DNA of 64,000 nt, taken from the NCBI RefSeq assembly GCF_024497955.1, contig NZ_JANHKP010000006.1:124001-188000 (forward strand), given 5' to 3'. Positions within the stretch are counted from its first letter, which is position 1. Every line of letters begins with the position of its first letter. The notes under the pieces are model-generated. The model did no database searches, had not been told where the DNA came from, and was given only the letters and a program-made list of their open reading frames with translations. Origin of the DNA: Streptomyces sp. C10-9-1. GTDB taxonomy: Bacteria > Actinomycetota > Actinomycetes > Streptomycetales > Streptomycetaceae. Shown piece by piece: positions 51,469 through 60,953 of the stretch. The position numbers and the translations under genes are program-made.

Positions 51469-51644
51469 GCTGGTGTGTCCTCCCCTTGGTGACGTGCGGT
51501 GCGAGGGTGCCTCGGCGAGGCACGACCGGCGCCGCACGGGGTGTGCGGCGCCGGAGGCGACCTCGGCCCCGCCCCTGCGGCTGCGGCCGTCCGGCCGACG
51601 GCCGTCGGCCGGAGTTGCGGGGGCGGGGCCGAGGGGTGTGCGGA

Positions 51645-52220
51645 TCAGACGTTGACGCCGAAGTCCTGCGCGATGCCGCGCAGGCCCGAGGCGTAGCCCT
51701 GGCCGATGGCACGGAACTTCCACTCCGCGCCGTTGCGGTAGAGCTCGCCGAAGACCATGGCCGTCTCGGTGGAGGCGTCCTCCGAGAGGTCGTAGCGGGC
51801 GAGCTCGTTGTTGTCGGCCTGGTTCACGACGCGGATGAAGGCGTTGCGCACCTGGCCGAAGGACTGCTGACGGGTCTCGGCGTCGTAGATGGAGACCGGG
51901 AAGACGATCTTCTCGACGTCGGCGGGGACGGCGGACAGGTTGACCTTGATCTGCTCGTCGTCGCCCTCGCCCTCGCCGGTGAGGTTGTCGCCCGTGTGCT
52001 CGACGGAGCCGTCGGGGCTCTTGAGGTTGTTGAAGAAGACGAAGTTCGCGTCGTTGGTGACCTTGCCCTCGGCGTTGGTCAGCAGGGCGCTGGCGTCGAG
52101 GTCGAAGTCGGTGCCGGTGGTGGTCCGGACGTCCCAGCCCAGACCGACGGTCACCGCGGTCAGATTCGGTGCGGCCTTGGTCAGCGAGACGTTGCCGCCC
52201 TTGCTGAGGCTGACTCCCAC
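51645..52220 (-). CDS. terD: TerD-family Ca2+-binding stress protein
   Basis: This 191-residue tandem paralogue has the same layout as its neighbour: [28 protein letters not shown], Ca2+ loop [64 protein letters not shown]. Most differences are conservative. ATG 52220 follows GGAGGG. It is the first gene of the run terD-terD-DUF475; promoter DNA lies in 52221-52363. Confidence 0.92.
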   Translation of the reverse strand: MGVSLSKGGNVSLTKAAPNLTAVTVGLGWDVRTTTGTDFDLDASALLTNAEGKVTNDANFVFFNNLKSPDGSVEHTGDNLTGEGEGDDEQIKVNLSAVPADVEKIVFPVSIYDAETRQQSFGQVRNAFIRVVNQADNNELARYDLSEDASTETAMVFGELYRNGAEWKFRAIGQGYASGLRGIAQDFGVNV

Positions 52221-52363
52221 GAGTCCCTCCAGTGGTGTTCAGGGGCAGCGCCCCCGGTGGTGCGTTCCTGTACGGATCAACGAGAGGATCCTAGTGACCG
52301 GTTCCCGCGCGAAACAGGCTTTCACCCGCGGGTCCGGCCGGTGTGCTCAGCCGTGCCGCCGCC

Positions 52364-52822
52364 TCACAGGGCGCCGAGGGCCGCGACGTAGTCGTTGAGG
52401 TCGCGGGCGTCGGGGAGCCCGTTGACGACGGTCCAGCGCACGATGCCCTCCTTGTCGATGATGAAGGTGCCGCGCACGGCGCAGCCCTTCTCCTCGTCGA
52501 AGACGCCGTAGTCCCGGGAGGTGTCGCCGTGCGGCCAGAAGTCCGACAGCAGCGGGTACTCCAGGCCCTCCTGCTCGGCGTAGACGCGCAGGGTGTGGAT
52601 CGAGTCGTTGGAGACGGCGAGCAGCTGCGTGTCCTCGTTGACGAAGGTCGGCAGCTCGTCGCGGAGGGCGCACAGCTCGCCGGTGCAGACCCCGGTGAAG
52701 GCGAACGGGTAGAACAGCAGCACCACGTTCTTCTCGCCGCGGTAGTCGGAGAGTGCGACGGTGCGGCCGTGGTTGTCCTTGAGCTCGAACTCGGGAGCCT
52801 TGTCGCCGACCTCGATCGCCAT
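52364..52822 (-). CDS. ahpE: AhpE-type peroxiredoxin
   Basis: This 152-residue thioredoxin-fold peroxidase starts MAIEVGDKAPEFELKDNHG. The active site is YPFAFTGVCTGELC with peroxidatic Cys46 and a second Cys at 51; a further Cys is in EKGCAVRGTF. The pattern matches mycobacterial AhpE, a 1-Cys enzyme reduced by low-molecular-weight thiol systems. It destroys peroxides and peroxynitrite in the cytosol. It sits beside the TerD genes, consistent with a stress neighbourhood. GGCGGTTT precedes the ATG. Confidence 0.9.
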   Translation of the reverse strand: MAIEVGDKAPEFELKDNHGRTVALSDYRGEKNVVLLFYPFAFTGVCTGELCALRDELPTFVNEDTQLLAVSNDSIHTLRVYAEQEGLEYPLLSDFWPHGDTSRDYGVFDEEKGCAVRGTFIIDKEGIVRWTVVNGLPDARDLNDYVAALGAL

Positions 52823-52903
52823 GGGAAACCGCCCTTTCAGTGAGCCGGATCAGTGGGCCGAACCGGTGAGCCGGACCGGTCGGTCCCACCCTACGCAGCC
52901 GGT

Positions 52904-52927
52904 GCGGGGCCCGTGGAAGGGCCCCGC
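52904..52927 (-). terminator. hairpin after DUF3052 gene
   Basis: GCGGGGCCC - GTGGAA - GGGCCCCGC is a perfect 9-bp stem between the DUF3052 stop and the ahpE start, both on the minus strand. Confidence 0.55.
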
Positions 52928-53013
52928 CGGGCATGGGGAAGGCCCCCGTCGACGCAGGCCGGTGCTCCGGGCGTCGGCAGGGGCCTTCGGGATGGTCCGC
53001 CGGGGGCGCGCTG

Positions 53014-53451
53014 TCAGCGCTTGGTCTTGGCCGCCTTCGGGGTGGACAGCCGGCTGCCGCTCCAGTCCTTGCCCACGCTGATGCTGCGGGCCTGGGTGAG
53101 TCCGGCCGTCTGCGCCGCCTCGTTGATGTCGCTGGGCTCGACATAGCCGTCACGGCCGGTCTTGGGGGTCATCAGCCAGATCTCCCCGCCCTCGTCGATC
53201 AGGCCGATGGCGTCCACCAGGGCGTCCGTGAGGTCGCCGTCCTCGTCGCGGAACCACAGCACCACGACGTCGGCGACGTCGTCGTAGTCCTCGTCGACGA
53301 GCTCCTGCCCGATAACGGCTTCGATTGCCTCGCGGAGTTCCTGCTCGACGTCGTCGTCGTAGCCGATCTCCTGGACCACCTGTCCGGGCTCGAACCCCAG
53401 CTTCGACGCCGGGTTGGTCCGCTCCTCCGCGTGGTCCGCGGTCGCGCTCAC
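53014..53451 (-). CDS. DUF3052 family protein
   Basis: This 145-residue acidic cytosolic protein of the actinobacterial DUF3052 family has KLGFEPGQVVQEIGYDDDVEQEL, then DVVVLWFRDEDGDLTDALVDAIGLIDEGGEIWLMTPKTGRDGYV and a basic C-terminus. Members are conserved next to aceE in streptomycetes and mycobacteria; the function is unknown. GTG at 53451 was chosen because AGGAGG lies 8 bases upstream, and the longer frame has an Arg/Pro-rich lead. Confidence 0.88.
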   Translation of the reverse strand: MSATADHAEERTNPASKLGFEPGQVVQEIGYDDDVEQELREAIEAVIGQELVDEDYDDVADVVVLWFRDEDGDLTDALVDAIGLIDEGGEIWLMTPKTGRDGYVEPSDINEAAQTAGLTQARSISVGKDWSGSRLSTPKAAKTKR

Positions 53452-54037
53452 GGCTTGCCTCCTGATCGTTCTCGGAAAATGCGTCGGCCGCGCGCGTACG
53501 CGTGGCATGGGCCGTAGTCCACACGGGCGGGACGGATCGCGCAAGTACCCGGCCGTAGGGACCGCCGAAACGGTGACGTTTGCGGCCGTCTCGGCTCAAC
53601 TCCAGGCGCTGCCGTCCGTTCGGTCGCACGATCCTCCCGGTCGCGCCCCGGCCACGCCCTTTGAGGCCCTTTGCGCCAAACCTACCCCTCCATCCGTCGT
53701 TCGGAACCGGGCGGCCGGCCGAAACACGTGAACGGTGTGGGCGTAAGGTTGCGGTTCGATAGGGTCCGCTCCCCCGGTTCGACGGGGCCGACCGCCGCCG
53801 CCGGGGCCCGGCGCGGGCCGCCCCGGGCGGTCCGGACCGCCACCGAGGGCGCCACGCGGGCCCGCACCGGCGCACCGGCGGACGGATCCGCCGGACACCG
53901 GGAGTTACCACTCGGTAGAGATGACGTACGCGGCCAGGCGGTACACGATGGATGCGGTGCGACAGCTCGACCGTCATCACGTCAGCGCGTCTTCCCGCGG
54001 CAGCGCGGCCAGACACCCCAAACAGTGAAGGAACAGC
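53452..54037. other. 586-base divergent region between DUF3052 and aceE
   Basis: No gene is seen. It must hold promoters for both flanks. Lower-GC patches lie at 53660-53700 and 53725-53760. A dyad TACC-ACTC-GGTA at 53906-53917 sits in GGAGTTACCACTCGGTAGAG, 120 bases before aceE, and may be an operator. Confidence 0.4.
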
Positions 54038-56785
54038 GTGGCTTCCGGATCCGATCGCAACCCGATCATCATTGGCGGCCTTCCCAGCCAGGTCCCCGAC
54101 TTCGATCCCGAAGAGACGAAGGAGTGGCTGGACTCCCTCGACGCCGCCGTCGACGAGCGGGGCCGCGAGCGCGCCCGCTACCTCATGCTGCGCCTGATCG
54201 AGCGGGCCCGCGAGAAGCGCGTGGCCGTGCCCGAGATGCGCAGCACGGACTACGTCAACACCATCGCGACCAAGGCCGAGCCCTTCTTCCCCGGCAACGA
54301 GGAGATCGAGCGCCGGATCCTGAACGCCACCCGCTGGAACGCGGCGGTGATGGTCTCGCGCGCCCAGCGCCCCGGTATCGGGGTCGGCGGCCACATCGCC
54401 ACCTTCGCCTCCTCCGCCTCCCTCTACGACGTGGGCTTCAACCACTTCTTCCGCGGCAAGGACGACGGCCGGGGCGGGGACCAGATCTTCTTCCAGGGGC
54501 ACGCCTCACCCGGCATCTACGCCCGCGCCTTCCTGCTGGACCGGCTCTCGGAGCAGCAGCTCGACGCCTTCCGCCAGGAGAAGTCGAAGGCGCCGAACGG
54601 CCTCTCCAGCTACCCGCACCCGCGGCTGATGCCGGACTTCTGGGAGTTCCCGACCGTGTCGATGGGCCTCGGGCCCATCAGCGCGATCTACCAGGCCCGC
54701 ATGAACCGCTACATGGAGGCGCGCGGCATCGCCGACACCTCGGGCTCCCACGTGTGGGCCTACCTGGGCGACGGCGAGATGGACGAGCCCGAGTCGCTGG
54801 GCCAGCTGTCCATCGCGGCCCGCGAGGGCCTGGACAACCTCACCTTCGTGGTGAACTGCAACCTCCAGCGCCTCGACGGCCCGGTGCGCGGCAACGGCAA
54901 GATCATCCAGGAGCTGGAGTCGCAGTTCCGCGGTGCCGGCTGGAACGTGATCAAGCTGGTCTGGGACCGCACCTGGGACCCGCTGCTCGCGCAGGACCGC
55001 GACGGCGTGCTCGTCAACCGGCTGAACACCACCCCCGACGGGCAGTTCCAGACGTACGCCACCGAGACCGGCGCCTACATCCGCGACCACTTCTTCGGCG
55101 ACGACCACCGCCTGCGCGCCATGGTCGAGAACATGACGGACCACCAGATCCTGATGCTGGGCCGCGGCGGCCACGACCACCGCAAGATCTACGCGGCCTA
55201 CGCGGCGGCCCGGGAGCACAGGGGCCAGCCGACGGTGATCCTCGCGCAGACCGTGAAGGGCTGGACCCTCGGCCCGAACTTCGAGGGCCGCAACGCCACC
55301 CACCAGATGAAGAAGCTCACGGTCGACGACCTGAAGGGCTTCCGCGACCGCCTCCACATCCCCGTCACCGACGCCCAGCTGGAGTCCGGCCCGCCGCCGT
55401 ACTACCACCCGGGCCGGGAGTCGGAGGAGATCCAGTACATGCACGACCGGCGCCAGGCGCTCGGCGGCTACGTGCCGACCCGTGTGGTGCGCTCCAAGCC
55501 GCTCGCGCTGCCCGACGACACGGCCTACGCGGCCGTGAAGAAGGGCTCCGGCCAGCAGTCGATCGCCACGACCATGGCGTTCGTACGGCTGCTGAAGGAC
55601 CTCATGCGGGACAAGGAGATCGGTCGGCGCTTCGTGCTGATCGCGCCGGACGAGTACCGCACCTTCGGCATGGACTCCTTCTTCCCGAGCGCGAAGATCT
55701 ACAACCCGCTCGGCCAGCAGTACGAGGCCGTCGACCGGGAGCTGCTGCTCGCCTACAAGGAGTCGCCGACGGGCCAGATGCTCCACGACGGCATCTCGGA
55801 GGCCGGCTGCACCGCCTCGCTGATCGCCGCCGGCTCGGCCTACGCCACGCACGGCGAGCCGCTGATCCCCGTCTACGTCTTCTACTCGATGTTCGGCTTC
55901 CAGCGGACCGGCGACCAGTTCTGGCAGATGGCCGACCAGCTGTCCCGCGGCTTCGTGCTGGGCGCCACGGCCGGGCGGACCACCCTGACCGGTGAGGGCC
56001 TCCAGCACGCCGACGGCCACTCCCAGCTGCTGGCCTCGACCAACCCGGGCTGTGTGGCCTACGACCCGGCCTTCGGCTTCGAGATCGCGCACATCGTCAA
56101 GGACGGCCTGCGCCGGATGTACGGCGGGGACGCCGAGCACCCGCACGGCGAGGACGTCTTCTACTACCTCACCGTGTACAACGAGCCGATCCTGCACCCG
56201 GCCGAGCCGGCGGACGTGGACGTGGAGGGCATCCTCAAGGGCATCCACCTGCTGCGCCGCGGCGGGAAGGGCCGGATCCCGGCGCAGATCATGGCCTCCG
56301 GTGTGGCCGTGCCCTGGGCCGAGGAGGCGCAGCGGATCCTGGCCGAGGAGTGGGACGTCCGGGCGGACGTGTGGTCGGCGACCTCCTGGAACGAGCTGCG
56401 GCGCGAGGCGGTCGCGGTGGACGAGCACAACCTGCTCCACCCGGAGGAGGAGCAGCGGGTGCCCTACGTGACGCGGAAGCTCTCGGGCGCGCAGGGCCCG
56501 TTCGTCGCCGTGTCGGACTGGATGCGCTCGGTGCCGGACCAGATCGCGCGCTGGGTGCCGGGCACCTACACCTCGCTGGGCGCGGACGGCTTCGGCTTCG
56601 CGGACACCCGCGGGGCGGCCCGCCGCTACTTCCACATCGACGCCCAGTCGATCGTGCTGGCGGTCCTCACCGAGCTGGCCCGCGAGGGCGCGGTGGACCG
56701 CAGCGCCCTGAAGCAGGCGATCGACCGCTACCAGCTCCTCGACGTCGCGGCGGCCGAGCCGGGCGCGGCGGGCGGCGACGCGTAG
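54038..56785 (+). CDS. aceE: pyruvate dehydrogenase E1 component, homodimeric type
   Basis: This 915-residue thiamine-diphosphate enzyme decarboxylates pyruvate and passes the acetyl group to the E2 lipoyl domain. It is full length for the homodimeric AceE family. The ThDP motif [14 protein letters not shown] ... NLTFVVNCN is at residues ~245-273. [16 protein letters not shown] carries catalytic His residues, as does the C-terminal half ([26 protein letters not shown]). GTG at 54038 follows GAAGGAACA. DUF3052 is divergent. It is a central carbon metabolism gene and transcribed alone in view. Confidence 0.96.
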   Translation: MASGSDRNPIIIGGLPSQVPDFDPEETKEWLDSLDAAVDERGRERARYLMLRLIERAREKRVAVPEMRSTDYVNTIATKAEPFFPGNEEIERRILNATRWNAAVMVSRAQRPGIGVGGHIATFASSASLYDVGFNHFFRGKDDGRGGDQIFFQGHASPGIYARAFLLDRLSEQQLDAFRQEKSKAPNGLSSYPHPRLMPDFWEFPTVSMGLGPISAIYQARMNRYMEARGIADTSGSHVWAYLGDGEMDEPESLGQLSIAAREGLDNLTFVVNCNLQRLDGPVRGNGKIIQELESQFRGAGWNVIKLVWDRTWDPLLAQDRDGVLVNRLNTTPDGQFQTYATETGAYIRDHFFGDDHRLRAMVENMTDHQILMLGRGGHDHRKIYAAYAAAREHRGQPTVILAQTVKGWTLGPNFEGRNATHQMKKLTVDDLKGFRDRLHIPVTDAQLESGPPPYYHPGRESEEIQYMHDRRQALGGYVPTRVVRSKPLALPDDTAYAAVKKGSGQQSIATTMAFVRLLKDLMRDKEIGRRFVLIAPDEYRTFGMDSFFPSAKIYNPLGQQYEAVDRELLLAYKESPTGQMLHDGISEAGCTASLIAAGSAYATHGEPLIPVYVFYSMFGFQRTGDQFWQMADQLSRGFVLGATAGRTTLTGEGLQHADGHSQLLASTNPGCVAYDPAFGFEIAHIVKDGLRRMYGGDAEHPHGEDVFYYLTVYNEPILHPAEPADVDVEGILKGIHLLRRGGKGRIPAQIMASGVAVPWAEEAQRILAEEWDVRADVWSATSWNELRREAVAVDEHNLLHPEEEQRVPYVTRKLSGAQGPFVAVSDWMRSVPDQIARWVPGTYTSLGADGFGFADTRGAARRYFHIDAQSIVLAVLTELAREGAVDRSALKQAIDRYQLLDVAAAEPGAAGGDA

Positions 56786-56914
56786 CGGCGGCACGGACGA
56801 GGGGTTTCCGGGGGCGGCGGGCCGGGCGGTCCGCCGCCCCCGGGCCGTGCGGGACGGGGACCCGCCGCCCGGACCGTGTCCGGACCGTGTCCGGGGGTCC
56901 CTACGATGCTGGGC

Positions 56915-57739
56915 ATGGAAGTCCGGAACGCGCAGATCCGCTGGGAGCAGCGGATGCAGAACCCCCTGCTGGCCCTGGCGGTGGCCTTCGCCGTCGCCTA
57001 CGCCGTGCCGATCATGACGCCCGGTGCCCCGTCCTGGGTCCACGGCGCCTGCACGGGCGTCGAGTGGCTGGTGTGGGCCGCGTTCGCGGTGGACTACACG
57101 GTCCGGCTGTCGCTGGCGCCCGCGAAGTGGGAGTTCGTGCGCCGCCATCCGCTGGACCTGTGCGCGGTGCTCCTGCCGCTGATCCAGCCGCTGCGGCTGC
57201 TGCGGCTGGTGTCCACCGTGCTGCTGGCGGGGCGGCGGGCCAGGATGGCGCCGCAGATCACGCTGACCACCTACGTCGGCGGCTCGGTGGTGGGCCTGAT
57301 GATGTTCGGCTCCCTGGCGGTGCTGCGGGTGGAGCGGGACGCGCCCGAGGGCAACATCAAGACCCTCGGGGACGCCGTGTGGTGGTCCTTCACCACGATG
57401 ACGACCGTCGGCTACGGCGACCTGGCGCCCACCACGGGGCTCGGGCGGCTGCTCGCGGTGGGGCTGATGATCTCCGGGATCGCCCTGCTCGGTGTCGTCA
57501 CGGCCAACATCGCCGCCTGGTTCATCTCGCGCTTCGAGCGGGACGACGCGATGGAGCGCCGCCAGACGGAACTCCTGGAGGCCCTCACGGCGGAGGTGCG
57601 GGTGCTGCGCTCGGAGGTGGCCCGGTTGTCTGCGGGCACGGCGCCGGACGGGGCGGACGCCGGTGGGGCGGGGACGGCGCCGGACGGGGTGGACGCCCCG
57701 GGGCGCTCCGGTGTGCCGGTGCAGGGGCCCGGCGGCTGA
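56915..57739 (+). CDS. voltage-gated-type potassium channel
   Basis: This 274-residue membrane protein has about six hydrophobic segments. The selectivity filter TMTTVGYGDLAP lies near residues 160-171, with the pore helix in front (AVWWSFTTM). S4-like basic helix RLLRLVSTVLLAGRRARM suggests a reduced voltage sensor. After the last helix a coiled coil (MERRQTELLEALTAEVRVLRSEVARL) probably drives tetramer assembly, followed by a Gly/Ala/Asp-rich tail. The ATG at 56915 was chosen (MEVRNAQ). The likely role is K+ homeostasis. Confidence 0.88.
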   Translation: MEVRNAQIRWEQRMQNPLLALAVAFAVAYAVPIMTPGAPSWVHGACTGVEWLVWAAFAVDYTVRLSLAPAKWEFVRRHPLDLCAVLLPLIQPLRLLRLVSTVLLAGRRARMAPQITLTTYVGGSVVGLMMFGSLAVLRVERDAPEGNIKTLGDAVWWSFTTMTTVGYGDLAPTTGLGRLLAVGLMISGIALLGVVTANIAAWFISRFERDDAMERRQTELLEALTAEVRVLRSEVARLSAGTAPDGADAGGAGTAPDGVDAPGRSGVPVQGPGG

Positions 57740-57799
57740 GCGGCGCGGAGAGGGCCCGGGCCCGGCACGGGCGGACCGGGGGCTCCCGGACCGCCGGGC

Positions 57800-58198
57800 T
57801 CAGTGCTCCCAGACCGTGAAGGCCCGCACCCGGTAAGGGGAGAGCGGCACCCAGGTCCCGCTGCCCGGGTAGGTCTCGAACTCGCCCGTCCCGGCGCACT
57901 CGGCGGACTGGTAGGTGGTCACCGGGCGCCCCGTGCGGTTGGCGAGCGAGGCGGCGTGGGCCCCCGCGGGCAGGGGGGTGCAGTTCTCCACCCCGGTGGC
58001 CGCCAGTTCGTAGCCGCGGCGGGTGCCGCGGAAGCCCGGCTCCGTCCACAGGCACAGCTCCCCGGCGGCGCAGTCGCCGCCCCGGGCGGCGGCCGGTGCG
58101 GCGGCCGGTGCGGGGACGGCCGCGGCGGAGGGCGGCAGCGCCGCCGGGGAGAGCAGCGCGGCGAGGGCGGGGACGGCGGCGAGCAGGGTCCTGGGCAT
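57800..58198 (-). CDS. secreted peptidase-inhibitor family I36-like protein
   Basis: This 132-residue secreted protein has an Ala/Pro-rich signal peptide (~residues 1-28). The mature domain has four cysteines (GGDCAAGELCLW, ENCTPL, SAECAG) and the beta/gamma-crystallin-like pattern of I36 inhibitors: CLWTEPGFRGTRRGYEL and SLANRTGRPVTTYQS. It may inhibit metalloproteases as the SMPI type does, or be a structural relative. ATG at 58198 starts just before the hydrophobic core. Confidence 0.78.
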   Translation of the reverse strand: MPRTLLAAVPALAALLSPAALPPSAAAVPAPAAAPAAARGGDCAAGELCLWTEPGFRGTRRGYELAATGVENCTPLPAGAHAASLANRTGRPVTTYQSAECAGTGEFETYPGSGTWVPLSPYRVRAFTVWEH

Positions 58199-58309
58199 GC
58201 GGGTCGACCCCCGTGGTGTCGGTGCGGGAGGGCAGGAGCTGGTCCCCCGCAGCCTCGCGCCGCCGCCCCCGGCCGGGGAAGGGCCCCCGGCGAGGATCAT
58301 CCGGACGGG

Positions 58310-58345
58310 CGACGGCCCCCCGCCGGGTGGGCGGGGGGGCCGTCG
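58310..58345 (-). terminator. hairpin after DHA2 pump gene
   Basis: CGACGGCCCCCCGCC and GGCGGGGGGGCCGTCG pair over 15 bases with one bulged G. It lies 17 bases past the pump's stop on the minus strand. Confidence 0.75.
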
Positions 58346-58361
58346 CGCGGCACGGGGTGCG

Positions 58362-59987
58362 TCAGACGTGCACGCCGCCGCCGGCCGCGTCGGCGTTGGC
58401 ACCGCGCCTGGCCAGCGTCGCGACCCCGGCCGCGACCACGGCCACCACACCCGCGACGGTGAACGCCAGGCCCATCCCGGACATGAAGGTGTCGTGGATG
58501 ACCGTGCCGATGGCCGAGGCCAGCTCGGGGGTCATGCCCGGTGCGTCCGCGAGCCCGGCGGGCACGGCGCCGAACTCAGCGGCCTCCTCCAGCCTCGGGT
58601 CCGGCGGGGCCGGGATCCCGGCGGCCGTCCAGTTCTCCGCGAACTCGGCGCTGACCCGGGAGGACATCACGGCGCCGAGCACGGCGGTGCCGAGTGCGCC
58701 GCCGACCTGCATCGCGGCCTGCTGGAGGCCGCCCGCCACACCGGAGAGCTCCAGCGGGGCGTTGCCGACGATCACCTCGGTGGCACCGACCATCACCGGG
58801 GCGAGCCCGAGGCCGAGGAGGGCGAACCAGAGGGACATCGCGAGGGTGGAGGTGCCGTCGGTGAGGGTCGTCATGCCGAACATGGCGACGGCGGTGCAGA
58901 CCATGCCGCCGACCAGCGGGACCCGCGGCCCGAACCGGGTGATCAGGGCCCCGGCGAGCGGCGAGGAGACGATCATCATGGCGGTCAGCGGCAGCAGCCG
59001 CAGCCCGCTGTCGACCGGGCTGAGCTCACGGACGCCCTGGAGGTAGAAGGTCACGAAGAACAGCCCGCCCATGAAGGCGAAGGCCATGAGCACCATCAGG
59101 ACGGTGCCGGCCGACAGCGGGACGGAGCGGAACATCCCGAGCGGGATGAGCGGCTCCCCGACCCGGGTCTCCCAGAGGGCGAACAGCACGAAGAGCAGGA
59201 CGGCGCCGCCGAGGCACAGCCAGGTCCTCGTCCCGCCCCAGCCCCAGGACTCCCCGGCCTTGATCAGCCCGTAGACCAGGGCGCCCATGGCGCCCGAGAG
59301 CAGCAGGATGCCGGGGATGTCGAAGGAGCGCGGGGCGTTCTCGGCACGGTGGTCCCTGAGGATCACCAGGCCGAGGGCGAGCGCGACCACCCCGACCGGC
59401 ACGTTGATGAAGAAGACCGACTGCCAGCTGACGTGCTCGACCAGCAGCCCGCCGAGGATCGGGCCGCCCGCGGTGGAGGCGCCGATCACCATGCCCCAGA
59501 TGCCGATCGCCATGTTGAGCTTCTCGGCGGGGAAGGTGGCCCGCAGCAGACCGAGGGCGGCCGGCATCAGCAGGGCGCCGAACAGGCCCTGGAGGACCCG
59601 GAAGAGGATCACCAGGGCGATGGAGCCGGAGAGCCCGATGGCGGCCGAGGCCGCCGCGAAGCCGGCGATGCCGATGAGGAAGGTCTGGCGGTGGCCGAAG
59701 CGGTCGCCCAGCTTCCCGGCCGTGATCAGCGCGACGGCGAGGGCGAGCAGATAGCCGTTGGTGATCCACTGGACCTGGGAGAGGGAGGCGCCGAGGTCCT
59801 TCTGGATCGCCGGGTTGGCGATCGCGACGATGGTGCCGTCCAGGGCCACCATCATCACGCCGACGGCGACGCCGAACAGGGTCAGCCAGGGGTGGCCGCG
59901 CAGCCCCCCGGACGGCGCGGGCGGCGCGGAGTCCCGGGAGCCTCCGGGCTGCTCCGGAGCCTTCTCGGCGATGGTCTGACGAGTCAT
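58362..59987 (-). CDS. DHA2-family MFS drug exporter
   Basis: This 541-residue transporter has ~14 membrane helices. GKLGDRFGHRQ near residue 92-102 is MFS motif A, and AGGPILGGLL with a preceding Gly-rich turn is motif C of antiporters. The N-terminal ~30 residues are hydrophilic. Like EmrB-type pumps it probably exports hydrophobic compounds with proton exchange. It is divergent from a TetR gene, with a palindromic operator between the starts, so it is very likely TetR-repressed. Confidence 0.9.
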   Translation of the reverse strand: MTRQTIAEKAPEQPGGSRDSAPPAPSGGLRGHPWLTLFGVAVGVMMVALDGTIVAIANPAIQKDLGASLSQVQWITNGYLLALAVALITAGKLGDRFGHRQTFLIGIAGFAAASAAIGLSGSIALVILFRVLQGLFGALLMPAALGLLRATFPAEKLNMAIGIWGMVIGASTAGGPILGGLLVEHVSWQSVFFINVPVGVVALALGLVILRDHRAENAPRSFDIPGILLLSGAMGALVYGLIKAGESWGWGGTRTWLCLGGAVLLFVLFALWETRVGEPLIPLGMFRSVPLSAGTVLMVLMAFAFMGGLFFVTFYLQGVRELSPVDSGLRLLPLTAMMIVSSPLAGALITRFGPRVPLVGGMVCTAVAMFGMTTLTDGTSTLAMSLWFALLGLGLAPVMVGATEVIVGNAPLELSGVAGGLQQAAMQVGGALGTAVLGAVMSSRVSAEFAENWTAAGIPAPPDPRLEEAAEFGAVPAGLADAPGMTPELASAIGTVIHDTFMSGMGLAFTVAGVVAVVAAGVATLARRGANADAAGGGVHV

Positions 59988-60000
59988 ACCGGGAGGCTAA

Positions 60001-60022
60001 TGTCAGTCGCTGACAGTTGACA
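60001..60022. promoter_or_regulatory. TetR operator candidate with overlapping -35
   Basis: TGTCAG-TCG-CTGACA (60001-60015) is a perfect 6-bp palindrome in the 126-base gap between the divergent pump and TetR genes. TTGACA at 60017-60022 overlaps its right flank on the plus strand. On the minus strand TTGTCA is a possible -35 for the pump. A regulator bound here could control both genes. Confidence 0.7.
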
Positions 60023-60113
60023 AACGGGTTCGGGACCCCCGGCCGCCGGCTCCCCCACCCGCCGCCCGCGGGTAGCCTGAGCAGTTCGGACGCTCTCGGA
60101 GAAGGACGGTGGC

Positions 60114-60770
60114 GTGACGGTCGAGACGACCGGACTGCGGGCCCGCAGGAAGCGGCGCACCCGGGACGCGCTGGTGCGCGTCGCGCTGGAGCTGTTCACC
60201 GGCCAGGGCTACGAGCGGACCACGGTGGACGAGATCGCGGAGGCCGTGGAGGTCTCGCAGCGCACGTTCTTCCGCTACTTCTCCAGCAAGGAGGAGGTGG
60301 CGTTCGCGGTCCAGGACCTGATGGAGTCGCACTACCTGGCGGCGCTGCGCGAACGCCCCGCGTGCGAGGGCCCGATCGAGGCGCTGACCGCGGCGGTGTT
60401 CGCGGCCTGGGACACGGTGGAGGAGGCCGTCTCCGCGATCATCCCGATCGATCTGCACATGCGCAGCTATCTGATGATCGAGTCCACCCCGGTGCTGCTC
60501 GCCGCGCACATGCGCCGCTCCGCCGAGTCGGAGGAACTCCTCGCCGGGCTGATCGCCCGACGCGAGGGCCTGGACCCGGTACGCGACCCGCGGCCGCGGG
60601 TGGCCGTGGCCGCCTTCGGGGGCGTCATGCGTGCGGCGGGCCGGCAGTGGGGCCAGGGCGGGGACGCGAGCGTGGAGGCCATCCGCACGATCACCGAGGA
60701 GTGGCTGGCCCATCTCGGCCCCGCCCTCGCGGCCGACTGGCGGCCCCCGCCCACTCCCGGAAACGCCTGA
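60114..60770 (+). CDS. TetR-family transcriptional repressor
   Basis: This 218-residue protein has a TetR DNA-binding domain at the N-terminus. It contains ALVRVALELFTGQGYERTTVDEIAEAVEVSQRTFFRYFSSKEEV in sense, with the recognition helix in VSQRTFFRYF. A C-terminal helical ligand-binding domain follows (for example AVFAAWDTVEEAV, AVAAFGGVMRAAG). The arrangement of a pump, a divergent TetR and a palindrome argues that it represses the DHA2 exporter and itself until a ligand binds. GTG at 60114 follows AGAAGGACGG. Confidence 0.9.
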   Translation: MTVETTGLRARRKRRTRDALVRVALELFTGQGYERTTVDEIAEAVEVSQRTFFRYFSSKEEVAFAVQDLMESHYLAALRERPACEGPIEALTAAVFAAWDTVEEAVSAIIPIDLHMRSYLMIESTPVLLAAHMRRSAESEELLAGLIARREGLDPVRDPRPRVAVAAFGGVMRAAGRQWGQGGDASVEAIRTITEEWLAHLGPALAADWRPPPTPGNA

Positions 60771-60953
60771 GGCCCGTCGCGGCACCGGCGCGAACAGGCC
60801 GGCCACCGGGCGTGGTTCGGGGCTGGCTCACCGTGCTTCCCGCGCACCGTACGCGCACGGAACGTCACCCTCCCCGCAGGCATTCCGTCCACTCGCGTGA
60901 TCTGCCTCACCCGTGCCGTGCGGCCGCTCCCGCGTCTCCTAGGGTGTCCCGCA

